DNA of 64,000 bases from Gracilaria domingensis (GCA_022539475.1 VCMS01000040.1:38652-102651); one strand, 5' to 3'. Positions 39,993 through 50,978 are shown, counted from the first letter of the stretch. The notes: generated by a model from the sequence alone, not told the origin. Numbers and translations: made by a program.

Positions 39993-41251
39993 CAGGCCCG
40001 TATAAATGACTGACTGACTAAGCATAAATATTTTGTTAGTCTGACTGACTGACTTTAACATCTCAAAAGAAAGTTAGTCATCTTAGTCATACCCCGCCTT
40101 GACTGACTAAACTGCTCCCCCACGGCGCATTTTTACTACCGTACGCGACGTGCTAAAGACATAGAAGTTTTATTGCTCGCCAAGGTCTTGCTCCAGGGCG
40201 GAAGATATTTAATGTTTGGTTAGGGGTGTTACAGACGGACATGTCTAGCACCTCGTGCTAATAGGCACAGCCTATGCACGCAGTAGAATTGACCAGAGTC
40301 GTACTGTTCCCGGGTAGGGTGGGTAGGGATTTCGAAACAAGCGATCGTAGCGCAAGATAGAGTGCAGACATGCACCTCGCCGGAGAAGTTTGCGTTTGAT
40401 GGTGGCGACGACAGAGCGGCTTCCATGCCTGTCTTCCCCTCAAGAGCATCTTGCATCGAGTCGCATCATCAATTGGCTGTAATAAATCAACTTCTTCGGT
40501 TCCTCGAAAACCCACAGAAAAAGTTAAATAGATTCAAAGAAACAAAGAGATACAACGACGACGGTAATGCAGTCCAACGAATTGGAAACACAAAACTGCA
40601 TGCCCATCGTCAACCGTTTTAGCTTTCATCGTCACATCTGATCATCACAAGCTTCGGTGATGAAGAAAAGCAAGCTTAATAAGAATAACTCATGTGCTCA
40701 ACAAAAGTTAATTCTGCACTCCGACGATGAAAACGAAGTATCTTCCGTGAAATCTACGGACAGAGAACTTGCACCACTTGCGAGAAAACTTGTTCAAAAA
40801 CAACAGCAACAGCAACAACTTAGACGGGGAAAGTCCAAAGATAGACCTGGTTCATGCGTGTAAACATCAGTTTGGAGCACACATGCAGCAGTTGTTACTA
40901 CAAAGGACGAAATCAGCCCGTTTTCTGGACACCAAAAACAGTCACTGCTTACCAGCACTTTGGAGATGACTGAGATTATCAAGGCGTTCGTTATGGGAGA
41001 AATTTATTCCTGGAAAGGTCTACAAAGCTCTGTTTTGCATCCTATGGCGACGGCATTTCGTAACGCAGTTTACAAAGTTGCTGAAGAGATTAAGAAACAG
41101 TCGTAGCCGCCCTATACTTAGTCTGTGGTAAACAAATTGTCTTTGCTTTGTGTATGACTAGATCATGACTAACTGTGACTAACTAACACTAGAAATTGGC
41201 TGACTAATGACTTTGAAGACCGTCATTTAGTCAGTCAGATATACGACCCTG
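39993..41251. mobile_element. Non-autonomous hAT DNA transposon, 1259 bp
   Basis: The ends are terminal inverted repeats: CAGGCCCGTATAAATGACTG on the left and, read inward, CAGGGTCGTATATCTGACTG on the right. CAGGG-type ends mark hAT elements. The flanks are identical 8-bp target duplications GTTTTCAT at 39985-39992 and 41252-41259, the hAT length. Several subterminal TGACTGACT/AGTCAGTCA motifs (40009-40110 and 41150-41237) are the kind of site a hAT transposase binds. Inside are only short frames (for example 40657-40863, Lys/Gln-rich, and MTEIIKAFVMGEIYSWKG from 40968), none a transposase, so the element needs one from elsewhere. The perfect target duplication suggests a fairly recent insertion. 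Confidence 0.92.
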
Positions 41252-42810
41252 GTTTTCATAGAGCCTGACACGGTGCACCAAGACGGGATTCGGTTTGAAT
41301 CATGGTACTATATCAACATTCTTGGCATCGCCTTATAAGGATGCGTGCTACTCGCCTCCCCGCGGCGTGCCTGGGTCCGAACGCTTCGGCGATCGGGGCA
41401 AAATGAGTCGGCAGACGGATCTCCAACGGAGAAGAAGGATGCGCAGCAGAGAGGAAGCCGATTGCTGCACATAAGTTCCGCCCACGGTTTGTGAGAAAGG
41501 TGCTAACGAGGGCTACCTCCATGAAATTCTTGATTTACACTTGTGAATCTCTTTATGCATACTCGTCATGCGAATCAAGCTGTGGCCGAGGATCTTGGAT
41601 TTTCTGACTCTTGTGACATCTCTCTTATTAACGACTTTCCATCTCCAATTCGTCGATTTCCAATTCACATACATCACAGTCACAAACATGGTTTAAGCTT
41701 GGAGGCGTCAATCTCGAGGCAAAACGAACTACAAAAAAGAAGCTGGTACCTCTTTTGCGTGCAACTCAATATCGTTGATAAAATCCTGTGCGAATCCTCC
41801 ATTCAAAGAGGCAAGTAAGTTCACATTACTTGTCTCATCCTTTTACGGGCGATAAAATTCCTTACACGACATCTCCCAAAAACGCTGCCCCAAACCTCTA
41901 CAAAAGGGAGTCCGAAGCATAACTCCAACACACGTCCTCGCCCCAGCGTTTTAAGCTCTCTGCGTAGCAGCTGACGACTTCGGACTATTTTGCAACTTGC
42001 GTCATATTTACCCCTTCTCATATACTACCTGCTACTTTACTGCAATGGCTGTCTACAAAACTTTCAGCAAAAATGTTTGCCTTGTTCCACGATTCCTATT
42101 CGGGAGCAGCTTGCAAACCACAACTTTCATTTCTGGCAAACACATATGAAAACCAAAACAAGGTAAATGCTCGTAGAGCTGATTCCAAACCGGAAGGGGG
42201 AACCTGAGGATATGAACGAAATAATATTGGAAATGAAACTGTGGAACAGTCTGATCGGTCATCAAAATGAATGTAGTTCAACAGTCATGAGACAGTTTTC
42301 TCTGTGCTAAAGAAAGCTCGGGGGTAAGCAGTAACGAATGAAGTGTTCCAGAGTAATATGAGGAACATTTTCCATGGGGTTCTTGAATACTGCTTCAAGG
42401 AACGGGTCGCGACTCGCGAGCTGGTCAGCAGAAGATCGGATGGAAGTATACTTTCGCGAACTCCCGAACCGCCGGGTGTAAATGAATGAATGAATGAATG
42501 AATGGTGTGAATGTAATCGGGTACACTCGTATTAGAAAGAAATTCGTATATTTTTGAAGATGACGAGTATATAACGACGCAGATAGGATCTGGCGTGATT
42601 CCGGAACGTGGGGTTGGCGTGGGACTTGCATTCGCTGGGGAGTGATCAATAAACATCAATTTTGCAGCAACCCCCCTTGCAGTCTCTTTGTGTTCTGGGC
42701 GTTCACTCACCATAAATTTCTATTAGACGAGCGCATGTCTGCCCGGTATCTTGACGAATGATTCAGGCAGATATGCCATATCATCTAACAGAAGGAAGGA
42801 TATCTTCGTC
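41252..42810. other. Gene-free stretch with a TGAA microsatellite
   Basis: About 1.6 kb without a supported gene. A run of about six TGAA units lies at 42480-42504. Short frames at 41543-41818 and 42285-42713 show no family features. The right end should hold the promoter of the dehydrogenase gene. Confidence 0.5.
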
Positions 42811-43910
42811 ATGGGACTGTTATCGAACGTGAAACAAACGGGGAGATTGATCTTTCGTTCGAGAGCACTGCTCTCGTTCTGCCAGCCTCTGTTCAGGAAG
42901 AATGGATTCAAGACGTTCAGTAACGCTCAAACGAGGCAAGCCTCTCTCATATATCATGGTCTCAAAAAGCAAAGACCGCGGGTGACGGGCAGGCAGTTGA
43001 TGCATGCGAGAAGTGCTCAGACAACGCCAGTTACAGCCAAGGATGCGGACATCAGAAATTCAGACCCAAATGCAGTAGCGGTCGTTGTAGGGGCAAGTCG
43101 AGGTATCGGATTGGCGATTACTCAACAACTGGTCACTAGGTGGAAAGGTCGCATTGTTGCGACATGTCGAGAGCCTGATGAGGCTGGAGCACTTTCTGCT
43201 CTTTGGCAATTCATGCCAGATCGTTTCAGTTTGATACGACTAGACGTCGAGAACGAGGAGTCGGTAAGTTCGTACCACAACCTTTTGATCTTAAACAACA
43301 TTGGCAATCGCGGATATCTAACCATTGCAACGAACTCATGATACAGATACAAGACGCTGTAAAAAACGTGAAGGAGTGGACTGAGGATTCTCGAGTGGAT
43401 TTACTCATGCACACTGCCGGTATTCTTCACGACCGTGAGAACATGCCCGAAACATCACTATACCGCGTGAAAGCAGATTGGCTGCAAAAGAACCTGGCAA
43501 TCAACTTGATGGGTCCTGTCCTAGTGGCGAAGCATTTTGCGCCCTTGATGACCACGGCTCGCAAAAAGGACCGCGTCCCATCGGTACTAGCCACTCTTTC
43601 GGCACGTGTGGGAAGCATCTCGGACAATTCACTAGGAGGGTGGCTGTCATATCGAGCGTCCAAAGCAGGGCAGAACCAGGCTATGAAAACCATCAGTATT
43701 GAACTTCAAAGGCGCGGCGTGATTTGTGTGGCACTTCATCCGGGTACTGTCGCGACAGACCTTTCAGCCCCGTTTCAGAAGAATGTGAAGCCAGAGAAGT
43801 TGTTTGCCGTCGACGATGCTGCAAACTGGTTGCTGGACGTTGTGGATTCGTTGAAAATGGAGGATACAGGTGGGTTCTTTGCGTACGACGGAAAGTCGAT
43901 TCCATTTTAG
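42811..43910 (+). CDS. Organelle-targeted short-chain dehydrogenase/reductase, one 83-base intron
   Basis: Two exons, 42811-43263 and 43347-43910, joined by GTAAGT..ATACAG in phase 0, give 338 residues. The first about 80 residues are basic and Ser/Arg/Phe-rich with few acids (FRSRALLSFCQPLFRKNGF), a likely mitochondrial or plastid transit peptide. The SDR fold follows: cofactor loop VVVGASRGIGLAI, HTAGIL in place of NNAG, the catalytic SYRASK (Tyr-x3-Lys) and HPGTVATDLSAPF. The wording YRASKAGQNQ and GTVATDLS..F is that of the C-factor-like SDR branch common in bacteria and found in algae and plants. The substrate is unknown. Converges on the SPT3-like gene. Confidence 0.87.
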
Positions 43911-44513
43911 GCCGTCACTACCCAGAGCATTCGTGAGGTCTTGAATGACCTTTTGCGGGGGTTAAGAGCGCTCGAAGCTTTTCGCACAAAACAATAGCAC
44001 CACTATGGTCATCATCATCATTGCGGGCGCGTGCTTGAACCATGAACAAACGTGCAGAATTTCATAAAGGCGTCTGCGTTCTGATATTCAGCCTAAGCAG
44101 AATGTCAGCATGTGGATCAATAAAAAGCAGTTCTTGAACATCCCATTCTTGAACTCGCAATGGTTATTTGCTGGCAAGCACCCAATATTCACGAAGCACC
44201 AACAGAATTCCATTACTTCTGAACCTTAAGCAACGGGACGCAAACCTGGAACCATCAAGCAATAGTATTGGTATCAAGCGCAATCGTCTCGAACTATGCT
44301 CTGCGTGCTCTTCCCACTGATCATCCTTGACAAAGCAAACACTGAAGTATATACATGTGGTACTTAACTTCTGACTCGCGCTTTGTACGCACGTCAGGAA
44401 CATTATATACAATATAATTCGCAAGTACGTGATTGCAAACCCTTGCAGTGTGAAATCCGGTGACTCTCGTATTATGTGCCGTCGGTACCAATCATTGAGT
44501 CCTTGGTTGCTAC
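43911..44513. other. Convergent spacer, nothing recognised
   Basis: About 600 bases between two converging stop codons, holding both 3' ends. It includes an ATCATCATCAT run near 44007. No gene or repeat family is seen. Confidence 0.4.
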
Positions 44514-45674
44514 TCAAACGAAATCAAACAGCCCAGCACGGAGACTGGCCTTGCCGCCCCAGCCACGTTCCTTCAATTGGCTCAAGGCTGCATAGATGTG
44601 ACGCGGCATTAACCCATCCGCCCGAGATCGCAAATGAAACCTTCGAGTATATGGGCGATTGATAAACCACCGAATCTCCGTCATAAGTCTAGCTGCATGT
44701 AGTTCGGAGCAAGGAATAGTAAGAGCCGTTCCAATACCGTGACTGAGGGCCTCCAGACAATGCCGCTCTTTGCTCCATGTGAACGAACTAGCACTAGGCA
44801 ATTGAGATTGGAGTTCGCAGTTGTAGCGACATAAAAGCGCTGTTTGAACGAGCTGACCAGTTAGTTCCCATGTCAAATGTGCCACGGCCGGTATATCTTG
44901 CTCAGCACAAGAAGTTGCGAGCCATTCCTTGAAGAGAGTTGCCCGTTCAATGCCTCGAATCTTTGGATCAGGGGAGAAGCTCTCATACTTCGCGAACGAA
45001 ATAGATTTAGAGTGCACCAGATAGGTGAATTCGACGGGTGACATGCTATAGCGCAGAGACTGAAGTAATTTCTCCGACCAATATGCGAGCGGGTCAGGAG
45101 AAAGACCATCGTGAAAAGGATCGCTGAAAGAAGTAAAAGGGTCTCCATGACGAGGGATGGGCACCCTCCTGTTCATCTGACAAGCCTTGAAGTAGTTGTT
45201 CAACCTGTACATACCTCTAGTATCCAGTCGAGAACATATGGCACTGAGTCCACCTGGGGCGATACGACGCACCTCATCGCGCACGCAATCCTCCACCAAC
45301 TCCAGCGTATCCCTCGCGCAGAAGCGAACATCACCAAACGAAAACAACAGGCATTGAAACTCCTTCGCAAACACCCTGCTATGCGGCGCGACGAGCTTCA
45401 CATCTGGAAGAAACGGCGTGCCAAGATACGTGAGCGTGGACTGACTCTGTGTGGCAGACAGCGGGCGCGTATTGCGTTTGGGGTTTCGGGGCGGCTCGCG
45501 CGCGCGCTTGCGAGGGCGAGCGGAGGAGGTGGATGGTGAGGATGGCGGCTTGCGTTTCTCTGGTCGCCGTGGAGTTGCGGGGGGTGTGGCGGCGGAAGTG
45601 GGACGCGCACGCGGCTTTGCCTTGGTGCGTGGAATGGGCGATGCCGGGACAGGCGCGCGCGGTGTGCCGGTCAT
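44514..45674 (-). CDS. SPT3-like SAGA subunit
   Basis: SPT3 is the double histone-fold subunit of SAGA that contacts TBP. The first about 75 residues are a Pro/Arg/Ser tail. The first histone fold (about 100-165) reads KEFQCLLFSFGDVRFCARDTLELVEDCVRDEV, following the 'FGD..-x-P..-T..L-x-ED-x-V' pattern of TAF13/SPT3, then RLDTRGMYRLNNYFKACQMNRR. The middle has MSPVEFTYLVHSKSISFAK...FKEWL, like the 'EEY-x-x-x-x-x-RQASFT..-F-x-EW' of SPT3. The second fold (about 265-375) has AHLTWELTGQLVQTALL and ends LMPRHIYAALSQLKE, matching the 'IQPRHIQEA-x-RRLQ' ending. Divergence is high, so the call rests on order and several motifs together. Starts at ATG 45674; 386 residues (yeast 337). Confidence 0.62.
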   Translation of the reverse strand: MTGTPRAPVPASPIPRTKAKPRARPTSAATPPATPRRPEKRKPPSSPSTSSARPRKRAREPPRNPKRNTRPLSATQSQSTLTYLGTPFLPDVKLVAPHSRVFAKEFQCLLFSFGDVRFCARDTLELVEDCVRDEVRRIAPGGLSAICSRLDTRGMYRLNNYFKACQMNRRVPIPRHGDPFTSFSDPFHDGLSPDPLAYWSEKLLQSLRYSMSPVEFTYLVHSKSISFAKYESFSPDPKIRGIERATLFKEWLATSCAEQDIPAVAHLTWELTGQLVQTALLCRYNCELQSQLPSASSFTWSKERHCLEALSHGIGTALTIPCSELHAARLMTEIRWFINRPYTRRFHLRSRADGLMPRHIYAALSQLKERGWGGKASLRAGLFDFV

Positions 45675-46850
45675 AATGCGCGCGTTTGGTTGACGCGCCG
45701 TTCTGAATCAGTGCTAACTTGCCGTGGAGTCTTCACGAGCGCCGTTGAACGAGCATCGAATGATTCGGCAAATCTCATCCTCGGAGGACAACACAAAAAC
45801 GTGCCCAGCGGAAAAAGACCAAAATCCGAGCGGCTTGCTGCGCAAAACAGAAACAATCATACACGAGTAATCCGCAAACTTCGAAACTAGTGTACCACAT
45901 CAGCACATCATATGGATACAGCGGGTTCTTCCGCAACAACATCTCTATAACCCGTGCATAAGGGCGATCGTCGAAACTTGAGTGCGTTTAATACCTGTAC
46001 TCAAAGAAGGCAAACGCGTTGCGTCTTGAAGGTCCGGATATGCAAGCACCTTGTTACGTCAGATTCCAAACATGACCGGCTTCAAAGAACACATGGATAC
46101 CAACATATCGCGAGGCCGTATTTCATGACACGAACCTGAGCTATCTGCATCGCGCTCTCGACGAGTACGGCAGTATTTAACGAAAGCTGAAACGTAAGGT
46201 TGCACTGGTATGTTGCTAAGTGCGCTACATACTACGTTCGAGAACTGCTGCTGCTCCTCATAATGTGTCCCTGTACCAACTTGGACTTGCAAGATGGAAA
46301 TGAAATTGTGCGTATGAAGACATCTTTTTTCAGTACTCACTAGCTACAGATGTGCTACGCACCCTAACAATATTAAGGGGTAAGGGTTAACGGCGATAGA
46401 ATGCCAGACTGGAGAAAAGAATCGCATTCCAAAAAAACACCATTAGCTCCCGGGTCCGAAGGGCAGTGAGTCTTCAACAGACCAAATAACGTTGGTTTGT
46501 TCTTGTTGCGAATTTAGCTTCCCCGGTTACGGACGAGCAGTTGACATCATACGCGAGGCGGCAAGCCTTTCTCAAACCGTGCGGTTAGCGGCAACTGCAT
46601 GGCATGCATTTTTTTTTCCAATCGTGCCGGCGAGGTGAATCTACGCCACCGGTCTTCGTTGAATCGCTGACAATCAGCTTGAAACGCTTTCGTCTCAACC
46701 GGACAATAGCTGTATCTTTAGTAGGTCATATATGCGTTCTACATGTGTTGATGGGCCTGAGAGACTGATCTGTAACTTTTGCCGTGCGAAGGACGCAGAA
46801 TATGAGCCATTTTAGGGCACTCAAAGTTTTATTATCAGTCTTACGCTTGT
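45675..46850. other. Divergent spacer before the NB-ARC gene
   Basis: 1.2 kb between the SPT3-like start and the NB-ARC/WD40 start, holding both promoters. Only short frames are seen. A homopolymer of nine T lies at about 46609-46617. No repeat family is recognised. Confidence 0.4.
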
Positions 46851-49800
46851 ATGGAATTCGTTCATCTCCTTCCGTGCAAACCACTTCAAGATGTTCTTGA
46901 GGCCCTCAATGCCCTCCAACAGCGTTATAACCAATTCAAATCAAACGAGAAAGAGCTCGAATCGCTCTTGCACATCTATCCTTCTCTGCAGGAACATATA
47001 AGTTCCGTGGAGAAGCGCTGTCGGCTGCATCGACTTCGTTTCTCCAGTGACAGTGAACACTTATTTCGAAGTTACACCGATAAGTTGCGTTCTACATTTG
47101 TTTCGGATTTCAAGGAAATCTCCCGGCTCTCTCAATCGGGACGAAAGTGGAAGAATCGTATGCAGCGTTTTTTTCGTGCCGAAGACATATCTGAAAAGCT
47201 TTCCAGTTTGACGGATAATGCAAAAGAAGCCAAGCAACTCATCTTGGAGCTTTCTACGTTACTTGCCAATGCCGAAGTCTTAGAAGCACACTCTCACGAA
47301 ATTCGAGAACATGTGAGCGCAGAAGGCCAGAAGCAGTTGCGAGAATTCAAGCAGCATTTGATTGGACATATCAATAAAGCTGATAATGAGGAGTTTCTAC
47401 CAGCGAGTTGTGGAGAAGCAGTCAGCGCAAATCCGACGAATCTGGCTTTTGACTTTACATCAGTTGACGAAAAGGGTGAGCCCAACACTTTTGAGGGAAG
47501 GCTGAAGGCCTTAGTACTCAATACCAATTGCAATTCAGATTCCAGAATAACGGGAGTAGTGGGAGGGGGCGGTACTGGAAAGAGCTGTGCCGTGCGTGAA
47601 CTTGCCAGAGATGTAGATATCCTGGGTCTCTTCAACGGGGGTGTGTACGAAATGAAACTTGGACGTGATTCAAGTACGAAGGCTGTTATTGAAGAGCTTT
47701 GTAAGGTGGTGAAGTATTCCGGTGGAAAACGTCTGGCAAGGGAATTACAGAAGGAAAAAGAAGTGGAAGACGTAATATCAGGAGCAAGCTCGTGGTTTCG
47801 ACAGCATGCATGTCTCTTCATTGTAGATGACGTATGGGATACAAGTGATATTAGCACAGGAATGATAACCCAGTTGTCACGTCTAGCAGGTAATCGCGGC
47901 AGTCGTATCATATTCACCTCAAGAAACCTCAACTTAGCGTACAGAGCCGCTCACAACACAGTTGAGTTTCATGCCAGAGAGCCACTGTCTTTGCAGGCAA
48001 GAGCCATGTTGATGAGCACTGCAAAGATGGATCAAAACGATCCAAGGTGTGCCACAGCAGGAGATAGCATCACAAAGATTCTGAACCTGTGCGGGGGCTT
48101 GCCAATAGCGCTAGCAATTGCAGGTCGATTTGCAAGTGTGATATCTAGGACACACACGGATCCTTGGCGAAAGCTTAATAGCAGACTGACCTCAAGAGTA
48201 ACACCGTTGCTGCATGAGATGTCTGATGCGTACGGCACGTTAGGGAAGATGATTGAAGAGGCTACGAGTTTTTTGGAGAGTGAGAGAAACAAAAGTACAC
48301 CTTTTGAAGCAACTATGCCTTACGGGGACATGATACAATCTTTGAGTGTCTTACAAAAGCAAGAATTTGCACCTCTAAGTATGCTAAGAAGATTGTGGAA
48401 GCTCAAAGACGAGGATGATGTACGATTAGTTATGGAATCATTTCGGGACGTTGGTATTGTGAAGGATGAGACAAGACGATTTGGAGACACCGAGGTAGAA
48501 GGGCTTACCATTCACGACCTGGTAAATGACTACTGCGCCGCGAAGGCTAGAAGAGCCCATATGAAAGAGGTTTATCATCGCAATCTACTTGATGGGTACA
48601 TTAATGTTACCGACATATCAATCGAAGAGTTCATGAATAAGCACGGGAGCAGGTCGGCAACCCGGAGATGGTGGATTCTTGCCAATACCTGCGACAGGCA
48701 TTTCTGTGATCACGTGGTTCGTCATCTAGTAGAAGGAAATCTGCTTGAGGAAGCAACAGAGCTTATATTTGAGCCAAGGTGGACAATAGCCGTTTTGAAA
48801 ACTAGTGAACGACTTCAACTAGAAGTTGATCATGAAAGGCTTTTAAAGGCCATAGCCGTGCAGAAAACAGCAAAGAAGAAAATTGAAGCCTTAAAACTTT
48901 TTAGGAGTGCTGCTAGATTGAGCACGGGTTTTGTTGCGGATAACCCGTATGAAGTTTGGTTTCAGCTCTATGGACGGTTAGTTGGATGGTCAAGTACTTC
49001 TCCTGAAGTCCGTGAGTATGTGAGAAGAATAGAAGAGAGCGCAGAAAGACCATGGCTAAAATCAGATGCAGGATGCTTGACATCTGCCGGTGGGCAACAA
49101 GCAGAGGTAATGCACCACGTACCGGGCATTAACCACGTTTATCTCACTTCTGGTGGGAATATTGTTGCATGTGGTATCACAAGAAGCGAGAGTAACAGTG
49201 AAAAGGCGTGGGTCAGCAAAAGAGCGCGCCTAGATAGGCGTCCTTTGGTAACTGAGCTAGCTTTGGGAGAGACAAGTGTGAATTCCATGCTAAATGAGAA
49301 ACCATCAACAGTTTTGGACAGTTCCCGAACTTTTCCAGTCTGTGCATGTATAAGCCCCTCTGGAAATCCTTCAGTGCTTGTAATAGGCTACGATGATGGT
49401 AAACTGCAGCTGTGGGATATTGAAACTAAAAGACAGATCGGCCAGGATTTACAAGGACATGAAGACAAGGTGAACTGTATTGCCCTATCGAGCGAAAGCA
49501 GTATGTTCGTCTCAGGATCTCGAGATACAACAGTTCGACTGTGGAGTCTTGGTGAAAGAAATTATAATGGAAAAGCTTTCCATGGACATGAGCTTGGAGT
49601 GGCATGTGTAGCAATCTCGAGGGATGGGAAGAAGGTTGTGTCGGGGTCCTGGGATAAATCGATTCGAATATGGAATGTTGCAGACCATGAGCCTTTGAGT
49701 ATGGTACTGGTTGGCCACCAGAAAGGAATATCATGCATAGCTTTATCTCGAACGGGAAAAACAATAGTGTCCGGATCTGAAGACAAAACTGCCCTCCTGT

Positions 49801-50978
49801 GGGATGCAGAAACCGGAGAACGTATCGGAGCACCACTGATCGGTCACAATAAGGGACTTGCTTGCGTTGCTTTGTCAGAGGATGAAAGAGTAGTGGCATC
49901 CGGGTCTTGGGATAAGAGTGTTCGTGTGTGGGATACGAGAAACGGCAGCCAGATTGGAGATGCTTTGCGCGGGCATGAGAAAAGAGTAAGGTGCATTGCA
50001 ATCTCGAGTGATGGGTTTCAAGTGGTTTCAGGGTCAGGTGATGGGACGGTGAGGATGTGGAATCTACGAAACAAACAGCTTCTAGGGGATACGATTCAGA
50101 GCAAAAGGAGTGTAGTAACATGCACTACAATATCCCACGATGAAAGCATTGCAGTTTCCGGTTCCGTCTCTGCAACCATCAAGGTTTGGGACGTGATGAG
50201 CGGCAAGCAACTTGGAGAGACTCTGAGGGGACATAACAAGGGAGTGAAATGCGTCTCAATATCAAAAGACAACAGAATAGTATTGTCTGGTTCCGCTGAC
50301 AGCTCCATTCGGCTGTGGTCTGTTTCGAGTGGAGAACAAATAGGGGATGCTTTTCTTGGCCACGAGAAAGGTGTGACATGCTTGGCCATATCGGACGATG
50401 GAATGCGAGTGGTTTCCGGTTCGCGAGACAAATCCATTCGTGTGTGGAACGTGGAAACTGGTAAGCAAGAAGGGAACACTTTCAAAGGGCATCAGAAGGG
50501 TGTTACATGTGTTTGCCTTTCATCTTGCGGAAATCTGGTAGCATCTGGATCAAGAGATCAAACTGTGCGAATATGGGATGTAGAGAAAGGGCTTCAGATA
50601 TGTGAGACTTGGGAATTTGGAGACATACCAAGGGTAGTATGCTTTCGTTCGCATTTGGATCAGAAGCATCTGAAACTTGTGCATGCATCATCGCAGACAT
50701 TCGAAATTGAAGAAAGAGCGTTTGATTATGTAAGAGACGTGGAAATGAGCAGAGAGACGCGAAATCATCTTTCTTCCTCGCAGAGTGGCTCGAGCAATTC
50801 AGAAGGGTGCTTGATGGTTTCTGAAGATGGGCTTTCCATTACGTTGGGTAAACGAGGTGTTTGCTTGGGAAGTTTGGAACGGAGCATTGAAAACAATCAG
50901 TGGGTTTATAGCTCAAAGCACAAAACTCTGCTTGTGTTCGCGCCACAAGCTCAGCGCTTTCGTCTAGTTCAGGGATAA
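46851..50978 (+). CDS. NB-ARC/WD40 STAND protein (APAF1-like layout)
   Basis: 1375 residues, intronless. The N-terminal about 200 residues are helical and coiled-coil-prone and match no death, CARD or TIR domain I know. An NB-ARC ATPase follows: Walker A GGGGTGKS (about 238), Walker B/kinase-2 LFIVDDVWD (about 322), sensor SRIIFTSR (about 350), GLPL box CGGLPIALA (about 412), and an MHD-equivalent IHDLVNDY (about 552). A helical linker (about 570-760) leads to about ten WD40 repeats (about 840-1255), each with GH..GV-x-C, SGS-x-D and a W-D/W-N/W-S end. About 125 unlike residues close the protein. In this class ligand binding by WD40 opens the ATPase and drives assembly into a wheel. Its role here is unknown; defence or cell-death sensing is the analogy. 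Confidence 0.9.
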   Translation: MEFVHLLPCKPLQDVLEALNALQQRYNQFKSNEKELESLLHIYPSLQEHISSVEKRCRLHRLRFSSDSEHLFRSYTDKLRSTFVSDFKEISRLSQSGRKWKNRMQRFFRAEDISEKLSSLTDNAKEAKQLILELSTLLANAEVLEAHSHEIREHVSAEGQKQLREFKQHLIGHINKADNEEFLPASCGEAVSANPTNLAFDFTSVDEKGEPNTFEGRLKALVLNTNCNSDSRITGVVGGGGTGKSCAVRELARDVDILGLFNGGVYEMKLGRDSSTKAVIEELCKVVKYSGGKRLARELQKEKEVEDVISGASSWFRQHACLFIVDDVWDTSDISTGMITQLSRLAGNRGSRIIFTSRNLNLAYRAAHNTVEFHAREPLSLQARAMLMSTAKMDQNDPRCATAGDSITKILNLCGGLPIALAIAGRFASVISRTHTDPWRKLNSRLTSRVTPLLHEMSDAYGTLGKMIEEATSFLESERNKSTPFEATMPYGDMIQSLSVLQKQEFAPLSMLRRLWKLKDEDDVRLVMESFRDVGIVKDETRRFGDTEVEGLTIHDLVNDYCAAKARRAHMKEVYHRNLLDGYINVTDISIEEFMNKHGSRSATRRWWILANTCDRHFCDHVVRHLVEGNLLEEATELIFEPRWTIAVLKTSERLQLEVDHERLLKAIAVQKTAKKKIEALKLFRSAARLSTGFVADNPYEVWFQLYGRLVGWSSTSPEVREYVRRIEESAERPWLKSDAGCLTSAGGQQAEVMHHVPGINHVYLTSGGNIVACGITRSESNSEKAWVSKRARLDRRPLVTELALGETSVNSMLNEKPSTVLDSSRTFPVCACISPSGNPSVLVIGYDDGKLQLWDIETKRQIGQDLQGHEDKVNCIALSSESSMFVSGSRDTTVRLWSLGERNYNGKAFHGHELGVACVAISRDGKKVVSGSWDKSIRIWNVADHEPLSMVLVGHQKGISCIALSRTGKTIVSGSEDKTALLWDAETGERIGAPLIGHNKGLACVALSEDERVVASGSWDKSVRVWDTRNGSQIGDALRGHEKRVRCIAISSDGFQVVSGSGDGTVRMWNLRNKQLLGDTIQSKRSVVTCTTISHDESIAVSGSVSATIKVWDVMSGKQLGETLRGHNKGVKCVSISKDNRIVLSGSADSSIRLWSVSSGEQIGDAFLGHEKGVTCLAISDDGMRVVSGSRDKSIRVWNVETGKQEGNTFKGHQKGVTCVCLSSCGNLVASGSRDQTVRIWDVEKGLQICETWEFGDIPRVVCFRSHLDQKHLKLVHASSQTFEIEERAFDYVRDVEMSRETRNHLSSSQSGSSNSEGCLMVSEDGLSITLGKRGVCLGSLERSIENNQWVYSSKHKTLLVFAPQAQRFRLVQG

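Noticed and set aside
42478-42505. Possible CRISPR-like or tandem array
   Set aside because: It is a simple TGAA microsatellite with no spacers. No CRISPR array is present in the window.
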